A stretch of DNA of 12,536 nucleotides from Bacteroidota bacterium (lineage in GTDB: Bacteria > Bacteroidota > Bacteroidia > Flavobacteriales > Flavobacteriaceae), in NCBI GenBank assembly GCA_023386255.1, contig JAEWKB010000208.1:1-12536 (forward strand), written 5' to 3'. The notes under the pieces are model-generated. The model searched no databases. It was not told where the DNA came from and worked only from the letters and a program-made list of their open reading frames with translations. This document shows, in pieces, positions 1 to 6,858 of this stretch. Positions within the stretch are counted from its first letter, which is position 1; the number at the start of each line of letters is the position of its first letter. Both the position numbers and the translations under genes were made by a program.

Positions 1-599
1 TTCGCAAACTGCTCAAGGCATGAATTTATAAAATTGGCACCCATGCTGTCAACCGTTTCAAAAGTCGCATGAAGCTGGTAGTAGCCATCAATTTCAGCTG
101 TTTTATCCCTCAGCTCGATATCCAGGATGCCGCCGCCACGTGTTTTCATGTTTTTAGTAAGCATTTCTGTGGCAGAAAAAAGTACCGGTTTAAGTAGGTT
201 GAAGAAGTCGCGTATCTTATAGCTTTCGCCTTTATAAATAAAATGTACCTGGCCAATTTTTTGGGTATCGATCACAGTGGCTTTAAACCCGCCTCGTGCC
301 GACCAGAATTTTGCTGCTTTTGCCGCCGCTGCTACCACCGAGCTTTCCTCGGTAGCCATGGGAATGGTGTAATTCCGCCCATTTATGTTGAAATTGGGAG
401 CGACACCAAGAGGTAAATAAAAATTTGTGATGGTGTTTTCTATGAATTCGTCATGTAGTTTCTGCAGTTTTTCGTCCTCGTTCCAGTATTTTCTTATTAA
501 AGATTGGGCTTCATCAGGATGTGAAAAATATTCCTGCGCGAGCCATTCAATTTTTTGCTCTTTTGTCAGTTTGGAAAAACCGGATATTGCTTTGCTCAT
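1..599 (-). CDS. mvaA: Hydroxymethylglutaryl-CoA reductase, class II (partial, N-terminal part)
   Basis: Conceptual translation of the minus strand from ATG at 599-597 is open to the window edge (199 full codons), so the C-terminal half is missing. The product starts MSKAISGFSKLTKEQK. It carries the class II HMG-CoA reductase signature PMATEESSVVAAA (residues about 80-92), whose E84-E85 pair should include the catalytic glutamate, and a later DSMGANFIN segment typical of the family. The catalytic Lys, Asp and His expected in the second half lie outside the window. The enzyme interconverts HMG-CoA and mevalonate with a nicotinamide cofactor in the cytoplasm. Class II enzymes include degradative ones, but in Bacteroidota the likely role is isoprenoid synthesis by the mevalonate pathway (inference). 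A good -7 box lies about 30 bp upstream, and the gene is divergent from the DPP-IV operon. Family assignment is firm; the gene symbol is by analogy. Confidence 0.9.
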   Translation of the reverse strand, partial: MSKAISGFSKLTKEQKIEWLAQEYFSHPDEAQSLIRKYWNEDEKLQKLHDEFIENTITNFYLPLGVAPNFNINGRNYTIPMATEESSVVAAAAKAAKFWSARGGFKATVIDTQKIGQVHFIYKGESYKIRDFFNLLKPVLFSATEMLTKNMKTRGGGILDIELRDKTAEIDGYYQLHATFETVDSMGANFINSCLEQFA

Positions 600-628
600 T
601 TCCAGTGTCTTAAAATAAATAGGTGTTG

Positions 629-636
629 CAAAGATA
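629..636 (-). promoter_or_regulatory. Candidate -7 promoter element of the HMG-CoA reductase gene
   Basis: Read on the minus strand this is TATCTTTG, an exact match to the Bacteroidota -7 consensus TAnnTTTG. A minus-strand TTG (plus 660-662) lies 23 bp further upstream, slightly farther than the usual -33 spacing. Transcription would start near 622, giving a leader of about 20 nt. Consensus match only. Confidence 0.5.
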
Positions 637-667
637 CATTATAGCTGTAGTATTTGCTACAATTTAA

Positions 668-690
668 AGAACCTATATTAGATAGGTTTT
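668..690. repeat. Inverted repeat in the divergent HMG-CoA reductase/DPP-IV intergenic region
   Basis: AACCTAT (670-676) and ATAGGTT (682-688) form a perfect 7-bp inverted repeat around a 5-nt centre. In RNA it could extend to 9 bp (668-690) with one G-U pair. It sits between two divergent genes, so a transcription terminator is less likely than an operator or other regulatory site. The right arm overlaps TAGGTTTT (683-690), a one-mismatch match to the -7 consensus facing the DPP-IV gene. Confidence 0.4.
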
Positions 691-742
691 CCTGTAAAAG
701 CAGTTTAACAAAAAAAAGAAGCTGTAATTCATAATTTTTTAC

Positions 743-750
743 TAAAATTG
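743..750 (+). promoter_or_regulatory. Weak candidate -7 element for the DPP-IV operon
   Basis: TAAAATTG matches TAnnTTTG with one mismatch and lies 22 bp before the DPP-IV ATG. No TTG is seen at the expected -33 distance. TAGGTTTT at 683-690 is an equally good one-mismatch alternative and would give a leader of roughly 75 nt. Neither can be preferred from sequence alone. Confidence 0.25.
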
Positions 751-772
751 GGAGTTTTTTACCATCTGCAAA

Positions 773-2947
773 ATGAAATACACGAAACAGTTACTTTTTC
801 TCTTTTTACTGGCAACACTGCCGGCCGCAGCACAACAAAATATAACATTGCAGGAAATTTGGGGCGGTGCTTTCAGGGCTCAGGGCATGGACGATCTGCA
901 GGCCATGAAGAACACTAACCAGTACACGGTGCTTAACTATGACCGCAAAACAGGCAGCACTACTGTAGATTTATATGATTTTGCAACGCTAAGTAAAGTA
1001 AGCACGCTTATAAATTCAAAAGATTTTAAAGAACTGGCTGAAGGTATTGACAGTTATACATTCAGTCCGGATGAGAAAAAACTGCTTATAGCAACAGGTT
1101 CGGAACAGATCTTCAGGCATTCATTTACTGCTGATTACTATATTTATGACACCGCAACCAAAGCTCTTACTAAGCTCACTGCCTATAAAGTGCAGGAGCC
1201 TACATTTTCGGCTGATGGCTCAAAAGTAGCATATGCACTTGAAAATAATTTGTATGTATATGATATTGCCAGCAAAAAAGTAGATCAGATAACAACTGAT
1301 GGCAAGAAGAATGCAATAATTAACGGTATTACAGACTGGGTATATGAGGAAGAATTTGCCTTTGTGCGTGCTTACGACTGGAATGCTACAGGAGATAAGA
1401 TAGCGTACATCAGGTTTGATGAGAGCCAGGTACCCGAGTTTTCTATGGATATGTATGGCAAGCAGCTGTACCCATCGCAGTACGTATTTAAATATCCTAA
1501 AGCAGGCGAAAAGAACGCTACTGTGTCACTATATATTTATGACATAAAATCAGGTAGTTCTAAACAGGTAAATCTTGGAGACTACAATGACTTCTATATT
1601 CCGCGCATTAAGTGGACCAATGACGCCCAAACACTAAGCGTACAGGTGCTAAACAGGCACCAGAACAACCTGGACCTGATATTTGTTAATGCTAATACAG
1701 CTGCTCCTAAGATTGTGCTGAATGAAAAAGATAAAGCCTATGTTGATATTACCGATAACCTTACTTTCTTAAATGACAACAGCTTTATATGGACAAGCGA
1801 GAAAGACGGCTACAACCACATATATCACTATGGCAGCAACGGTAAGCTAATAAACCAGATCACAAAAGGAAGCTGGGAAGTTACCGCCTACTACGGATTT
1901 GATAAAAAGACAGGTAATATATTTTATCAGTCGGTAGAGAATGGGTCAATAAACCGTGATGTGTACAGGATTGGCCTTAACGGCAAAAATAAGGTTAGGC
2001 TTACCCCAAGAACAGGAACAAACAGCGGTACTTTCAGCCCGAATTTTGAATATTTTATAAATAGCTATTCAAGCGCACAGGAACCAACATCGTACGCTTT
2101 ACACAGTGCTAAAGATGGTAAGGTTGTAAAATCTATTGTAAATAATGATGCTCTTAAAACAAAGCTTCAAAATTATAACCTGCCTGTAAAAGAATTTATG
2201 GTAATTACTACCGAAAAGGGCCATCAGCTTAACGCATGGATGATAAAGCCTAAAGATTTTGACCCGAACAAGAAGTATCCGCTGTTCATGTACCAGTACA
2301 GCGGGCCTGGATCTCAGCAGGTAAATAATGAGTGGAACAGTGCCGACGATTACTGGTTTATGATGCTGGCACAGCAGGGCTATATTGTAGCTTGTGTTGA
2401 TGGCCGCGGAACCGGATTTAAAGGTGCTGCGTTTAAAAAAGTTACCTATAAAGAACTGGGCAAATATGAAGTTGAAGACCAAATAGATGCTGCTAAAGTA
2501 TTTGGAAAGTATACTTATATTGACCCTGCGAGGATTGGCATCTTTGGGTGGAGCTATGGCGGCTTTATGTCATCAAACTGCATCCTTAAAGGCAATGACG
2601 TGTTTAAAATGGCTATTGCGGTAGCCCCTGTAACTAACTGGCGTTTTTACGACTCAGTATATACTGAGCGTTTTATGCAACTTCCACAGGAAAATGCCTC
2701 AGGTTATGATGATAACTCACCCATAAACCACGTAAACAAGTTAAAAGGATCATACCTGTTAATACATGGCTCGGCCGATGATAATGTGCATGTTCAAAAC
2801 ACCATGCGTATGATAGAAGCGCTGGTACAGGCCAATAAGCAGTTTGACTGGGCAATATATCCTGATAAGAACCATGGAATTTATGGCGGGGCCACAAGGC
2901 TGCAGCTTTATACAAAGATGACTAACTTCATTAAAGAGAAACTATAA
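773..2947 (+). CDS. Secreted dipeptidyl-peptidase IV (S9B family serine peptidase)
   Basis: This 724-residue protein has a signal peptide (residues 1-20, cleavage probably after PAAA before QQ), a beta-propeller N-terminal domain and a C-terminal alpha/beta-hydrolase domain. The hydrolase triad is S594 in GWSYGG, D669 in GSADDNVH and H701 in DKNHG. Y509 (YSGPG) matches the oxyanion tyrosine. The DWVYEEE segment (188-194) supplies the E193-E194 pair that in human DPP-IV anchors the substrate N-terminus. That pair argues for true DPP-IV over prolyl oligopeptidase or acylaminoacyl peptidase. It should remove X-Pro or X-Ala dipeptides in the periplasm or at the outer surface. Length fits bacterial DPP-IV. 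It is the first gene of the plus-strand operon, and its stop overlaps the next start, so its dipeptide products and their importers are probably made together. Confidence 0.95.
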   Translation: MKYTKQLLFLFLLATLPAAAQQNITLQEIWGGAFRAQGMDDLQAMKNTNQYTVLNYDRKTGSTTVDLYDFATLSKVSTLINSKDFKELAEGIDSYTFSPDEKKLLIATGSEQIFRHSFTADYYIYDTATKALTKLTAYKVQEPTFSADGSKVAYALENNLYVYDIASKKVDQITTDGKKNAIINGITDWVYEEEFAFVRAYDWNATGDKIAYIRFDESQVPEFSMDMYGKQLYPSQYVFKYPKAGEKNATVSLYIYDIKSGSSKQVNLGDYNDFYIPRIKWTNDAQTLSVQVLNRHQNNLDLIFVNANTAAPKIVLNEKDKAYVDITDNLTFLNDNSFIWTSEKDGYNHIYHYGSNGKLINQITKGSWEVTAYYGFDKKTGNIFYQSVENGSINRDVYRIGLNGKNKVRLTPRTGTNSGTFSPNFEYFINSYSSAQEPTSYALHSAKDGKVVKSIVNNDALKTKLQNYNLPVKEFMVITTEKGHQLNAWMIKPKDFDPNKKYPLFMYQYSGPGSQQVNNEWNSADDYWFMMLAQQGYIVACVDGRGTGFKGAAFKKVTYKELGKYEVEDQIDAAKVFGKYTYIDPARIGIFGWSYGGFMSSNCILKGNDVFKMAIAVAPVTNWRFYDSVYTERFMQLPQENASGYDDNSPINHVNKLKGSYLLIHGSADDNVHVQNTMRMIEALVQANKQFDWAIYPDKNHGIYGGATRLQLYTKMTNFIKEKL

Positions 2948-2949
2948 TG
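2945..2949 (+). promoter_or_regulatory. TAATG stop/start overlap between DPP-IV and first POT gene
   Basis: The DPP-IV stop TAA (2945-2947) shares its last A with the ATG (2947-2949) of the transporter gene. This arrangement usually means cotranscription and coupling or re-initiation of translation. No independent Shine-Dalgarno sequence is visible upstream. Confidence 0.8.
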
Positions 2950-4578
2950 CGCAACACTACAAATATTTCACTGGAGGAAATCCAGAATTTTGAAGGCAAA
3001 TATCCAAAACAATTATGGTATCTGTTCTTTTCAGAAATGTGGGAACGTTTCTGTTTTTATGGTATGCGGGGTGTCCTGACCTACTTTATGATAACTCATC
3101 TTGTTTTAGAAGGTGGGGGTCATATGGCTGAAGGCCAGGCCAATTTACAATATGGCGCAACCCAGGCTTTTGTATATGCATTTACCTTTATAGGTGGTTT
3201 ATTTGCAGATAAAATACTTGGTTTCAGGAAGTCACTGTTTTGGGGCGGTATCCTGATGATAATTGGTAGTGCTATATTAGCATTCGACCCTTTCCCCGAA
3301 AGTAATTTCTTTTTAGGTATTAGCTTTACAGTAATCGGTACAGGCTTCTTTAAGCCGAACATTTCTACTATGGTAGGTTCTTTATACAAAAAAGACGATA
3401 CAAGGAGAGATGCAGGTTTTTCTTTATTTTACTCAGGTATTAATATTGGCGCCTTACTGGGTGGCTACGCTTGTATATCAATAGGTAAAGGCGAATTGTT
3501 CAGCAGCTTTATTCCGGAACAATATACATGGAATGTTGCTTTTGGCCTTGCAGGTGTAGTAATGACAATCAGCCTTATTACATTTTTATTTACTCAAAAG
3601 ACACTTGGGCCAATTGGCTTATCTCCATTCCAGAGTCAGGATGGAGAAGTTAAAAAAGTTCCGCATGTTGAAGGTTTTGAAAATGTAGCACCCGAGGATA
3701 CAGCCAGGGTAAGCGTAAAAGTAAAATCAGGTAAGGCCTGGTATGAGTATGCTGTTTATGCCCTTACGCTCGCTTTAATTCCTGTGGTCATGACTATGGT
3801 GGCCAAGACAGAGTATACCAATTACTTTATGTATATAATAGGCCCTGCTACGCTACTGTATCTTGGTTATGAGATGACTAAACATACATGGGCAGAGAGC
3901 AAAAAACTTATAGCAGCATTAATATTCATTATCTTCTCAATAATATTCTGGGCATTTTTTGAGCAGAGTGGAGGTTCGCTTAGCATATTCGCGGCTAAAA
4001 ACCTTAATAATGAAGTCCTTGGATTTTGGAAACTGGATCCTAACGGAGTAAACAATGCAGCGAACTCAGTGTTTGTTATAATATTTGCACCTATAGTCGG
4101 CCTTGTATGGGGGGCCTTGGCTAAGAAGAGAATTGAGCCGAATACGGTGGTGAAGTTCGGCCTTGGGTTTTTATTCCTTGCAGGTGGTTTCTACACTTTC
4201 TATACAACACGTTTTTTTGAGGTAATAGCCGGGTCTGGTATAGCAAGCCTGGATGTATTTGTTTTGGCTTATTTTGTCATTACTTTTGGCGAGCTTTGCC
4301 TGTCACCGATAGGTCTCTCAATTATGACAAAGCTATCGCCCCAAAGGCTTCAGGGTGTAATGATGGGAATGTGGTTCCTTGCCAGTGCTTACGGACAATA
4401 TGTAGCCGGTATACTTGGGGCAGGATTATCTGAAGGGGGTGAGAATGACACCCTTCCGCAAAAGTTAGCCACTTATACTGATGGATACTATCAGTTAGCT
4501 ATATATGCCGCAATTGCAGGAATTGTACTCATTGTAATCTCGCCTCTAGTGAGAAAACTAATGCAGGAAGTAAAATAA
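2947..4578 (+). CDS. Proton-coupled oligopeptide transporter (POT/PTR2 family), copy 1
   Basis: This 543-residue polytopic inner-membrane protein belongs to the major facilitator superfamily. Helix 1 carries the POT motif ExxERFxxYG as E30, E33, R34 and F35, which couples proton movement to peptide binding. FYSGINIGALLG matches the second PTR2 signature region. A helix-7 type glutamate is E339 in AFFEQSGGSL, and E449 lies in the conserved ELCLSPIGLS segment. The middle of the protein (about residues 215-260) has a charged loop between the two six-helix bundles. The predicted role is symport of di- and tripeptides with protons into the cytoplasm. It is translationally coupled to DPP-IV and is followed after 25 bp by a second, diverged POT gene. 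The individual substrate range cannot be read from sequence; nitrate or other PTR-family substrates are much less likely in this context. Confidence 0.93.
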   Translation: MRNTTNISLEEIQNFEGKYPKQLWYLFFSEMWERFCFYGMRGVLTYFMITHLVLEGGGHMAEGQANLQYGATQAFVYAFTFIGGLFADKILGFRKSLFWGGILMIIGSAILAFDPFPESNFFLGISFTVIGTGFFKPNISTMVGSLYKKDDTRRDAGFSLFYSGINIGALLGGYACISIGKGELFSSFIPEQYTWNVAFGLAGVVMTISLITFLFTQKTLGPIGLSPFQSQDGEVKKVPHVEGFENVAPEDTARVSVKVKSGKAWYEYAVYALTLALIPVVMTMVAKTEYTNYFMYIIGPATLLYLGYEMTKHTWAESKKLIAALIFIIFSIIFWAFFEQSGGSLSIFAAKNLNNEVLGFWKLDPNGVNNAANSVFVIIFAPIVGLVWGALAKKRIEPNTVVKFGLGFLFLAGGFYTFYTTRFFEVIAGSGIASLDVFVLAYFVITFGELCLSPIGLSIMTKLSPQRLQGVMMGMWFLASAYGQYVAGILGAGLSEGGENDTLPQKLATYTDGYYQLAIYAAIAGIVLIVISPLVRKLMQEVK

Positions 4579-4603
4579 AATAATAGTAATCAATATATAA
4601 AGT

Positions 4604-6346
4604 ATGTCTACAGCTACATCTAATGACTTTTTTAAATCAAATGTATTAGGTCACCCGGCCGGTTTGTTTGTTCTTTTCTTTACCGAAATGTGGGAACGTT
4701 TTTCTTATTACGGAATGCGTGCCTTATTGGTATTGTTCTTAATTTCTTCTTATGCTAAGGGAGGATGGGAATGGCCGGAAGAAAATGCCCTCGCATTATA
4801 TGGTACCTATACATCATTGGTATATTTAACAACTATTATGGGTGGTTATCTGGCCGATAAATATTTAGGATATAGATGGGCGGTAGTAATTGGAGCTTTT
4901 TTAATGACCATGGGCCATGCAAGTATGGCTATAGAAACGCCAACCTTCCTTTATATAGGTATCGGCCTTCTTATATTTGGTAATGGCTTCTTCAAGCCAA
5001 ATATGACATCAATAGTATCTTATATGTATAAAGACCATCCGGAGAAAAAGGATGGTGCCTATACAATATTTTATATGGGTGTTAACGCAGGTGCGTTTCT
5101 TGGAATTATGCTTTGTGGGTACATAGGGGAGCAGGTTAGCTGGAGCTGGGGCTTTGGTTTAGCCGGTATCTTTATGTTCTTTGGGATGCTTCAATTCTAC
5201 TTCACGCAGGGAATTTTTGGAGACATAGGTACAAAACCAACAGCGGCTGAAAAACTTGCCAAGGAAAATACCGATGATGGCGACAAACGCGTGCCATTTA
5301 CAACTTTTGACCTTGTATTGATGGTGGCATCGCTGGTGCTGGGACTTGTATGGATACTTAACGACCCATACTCAAAGATCAGCGGGAATAACCTTTTAGA
5401 TTTTAATGTTGGCAGCCTTAACGGTTCTAACTTTACAATTTTATTAGGGCTCGCGTTATTCCTTATACTGCTTATTGGAAGGTTAACCCGTTATTCTCAT
5501 GTTACAAGAGACAGGCTTATAGCCGTTACAATATTTGCATTTTTCACTGTATTCTTTTGGGCATCATTTGAGCAGGCAGGTGGTTCTATGACCATTTTTG
5601 CTGAGAAATATACACAAAGGGAACTTACAGGTTCTACCGCATCAATGTTTAAAATTATTAATGCGCTTCTTACTGTTGTTCCGCTTGGTATTATAACATT
5701 TGTTTTAATGAAGCTTTTTAAGCAAACCTTCAAAAAGTATCCTGTTGGTAATACCATTCTTGGATTTAGCTTCGCTGTTATTTGGGGAGTGGTAATCTGG
5801 ATGTTAGTGAGGGAGTATAATAAAGATGAAACAGTAGTTGCAGCTTCATGGTTTGGTATCCTTAACTCTTTCTTTATAATTGCGTTTGCGCCGGTTGTCT
5901 CTAAGGTATGGGAAAGTAGATTTAATCCTCCGGCAGCGGTTAAATACGGTATGGGATTATCATTATTAGGTATCGGATTTGCTTCCCTTGCTTACGGAGC
6001 ATCTACAATAACAGCCGGAGCTGATATTAAGGTGAGTATGGTGTGGCTAATTTTTGCTTACCTGTTCCATACGCTTGGTGAGCTTTGCCTGTCACCTGTA
6101 GGTTTATCTTATGTAAGTAAGTTAGTACCGGCCAGGATGATTGGTGTAATGTTCGGTATTTGGTATCTTGCTATTGCTATTGGAAATAAAACTGCAGGTA
6201 CGATGGGAGGAATGATCAATGAGATTACAGAAAAGTACTCGCTTTCTACTTTCTTCCTGATCTTTACACTTGTTCCTATTAGTTTAGGGCTTCTTGTAAT
6301 GATGCTGCATCCGCTGCTTAAAAAGTTAATGCACGGTGTGCGATAA
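4604..6346 (+). CDS. Proton-coupled oligopeptide transporter (POT/PTR2 family), copy 2
   Basis: This 580-residue inner-membrane transporter is a paralogue of the preceding gene. The helix-1 motif is E28, E31, R32 and F33 followed by SYYG. Further family marks are FYMGVNAGAFLG, E323 in ASFEQAGGSM and E493 in ELCLSPVGLS. It is 37 residues longer than copy 1. The E-to-E spacing between the helix-1 motif and ELCLSP is 465 codons against 419 in copy 1, so the extra length lies inside the transporter body, apparently in the central and helix-linking loops. It should import di- and tripeptides with protons. No promoter-like sequence is seen in the 25-bp gap before it, so it is probably cotranscribed with DPP-IV and copy 1. 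The start is the first in-frame ATG and gives the expected short cytoplasmic N-terminus. Confidence 0.93.
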   Translation: MSTATSNDFFKSNVLGHPAGLFVLFFTEMWERFSYYGMRALLVLFLISSYAKGGWEWPEENALALYGTYTSLVYLTTIMGGYLADKYLGYRWAVVIGAFLMTMGHASMAIETPTFLYIGIGLLIFGNGFFKPNMTSIVSYMYKDHPEKKDGAYTIFYMGVNAGAFLGIMLCGYIGEQVSWSWGFGLAGIFMFFGMLQFYFTQGIFGDIGTKPTAAEKLAKENTDDGDKRVPFTTFDLVLMVASLVLGLVWILNDPYSKISGNNLLDFNVGSLNGSNFTILLGLALFLILLIGRLTRYSHVTRDRLIAVTIFAFFTVFFWASFEQAGGSMTIFAEKYTQRELTGSTASMFKIINALLTVVPLGIITFVLMKLFKQTFKKYPVGNTILGFSFAVIWGVVIWMLVREYNKDETVVAASWFGILNSFFIIAFAPVVSKVWESRFNPPAAVKYGMGLSLLGIGFASLAYGASTITAGADIKVSMVWLIFAYLFHTLGELCLSPVGLSYVSKLVPARMIGVMFGIWYLAIAIGNKTAGTMGGMINEITEKYSLSTFFLIFTLVPISLGLLVMMLHPLLKKLMHGVR

Positions 6347-6393
6347 TTTTCGGCACTGTTTTTGAAAAACCACTTTTAAACTTTTAGATACAA

Positions 6394-6855
6394 ATGAAAA
6401 AATTACTTTTAACGCTGTTTGTTGCCCTTGGGGCACTGGCCACACAGGCCCAGGAAATTAAATGGATGACTATTGATGAGGCGCTTGCCGCTCAAAAGAA
6501 AAAGGCTAAGCCTATTTTTATGGATGTATACACCGACTGGTGCGGCCCGTGCAAAATGCTTGATAAAAACACATTTCATGATGCTGCGGTAGTATCTTAC
6601 ATTAATGATAACTACTATCCGGTAAAATTTAATGCAGAAGGTAATTCTGTTGTAAATTATAAAGGAAAAAAATACAGCAATCCGCAGTATGTGGCCGACC
6701 GCAAAGGAAGGAATGCAGTGCACGAGTTTACTCTTTTCTTAAAAGTTCAGGCTTACCCCTCAATGATGATATTTGATAATAAGGGTGAAATTAAAGCCCC
6801 AATTGTTGGCTACCATACACCGCAGCAACTGCTGGACGTTTTAAAAGCAAAATAG
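6394..6855 (+). CDS. Exported thioredoxin-family protein with CGPC active site
   Basis: This 153-residue protein begins with a signal peptide (residues 1-19, cleavage probably at TQA|QE) and has a single thioredoxin fold. The redox site WCGPCK puts the cysteines at C50 and C53, and the cis-proline is P122 in AYPSMM. Between the active-site half and the cis-Pro strand there is an insertion of about 25 residues containing NYKGKKYSNPQYVADRKG, absent from minimal thioredoxins. The intact CGPC suggests a thiol-disulfide oxidoreductase in the periplasm, but partner proteins are unknown. It is the last gene of the DPP-IV/POT cluster, 47 bp after copy 2. No exact TAnnTTTG lies in that gap, which supports read-through from upstream. 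A terminator hairpin begins 20 bp after its stop. Confidence 0.9.
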   Translation: MKKLLLTLFVALGALATQAQEIKWMTIDEALAAQKKKAKPIFMDVYTDWCGPCKMLDKNTFHDAAVVSYINDNYYPVKFNAEGNSVVNYKGKKYSNPQYVADRKGRNAVHEFTLFLKVQAYPSMMIFDNKGEIKAPIVGYHTPQQLLDVLKAK

Positions 6856-6858
6856 ATA

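Noticed and set aside
2099..2482. Long minus-strand open frame opposite the DPP-IV hydrolase domain
   Set aside because: It is fully antisense to a gene with clear conserved motifs, its translation shows no family pattern, and no promoter or start context supports it.
6358..6370. Inverted repeat GTTTTTGAAAAAC between the second POT and the thioredoxin gene
   Set aside because: The 6-bp arms are made almost only of A/T with a single-base centre and no following T tract. It is not a credible terminator and is common in AT-rich DNA.
6372..6386. Repeat of ACTTTTA twice, just before the thioredoxin ATG
   Set aside because: Seven-base A/T-rich repeats 8 bp apart are expected by chance. No promoter consensus or operator symmetry accompanies them.
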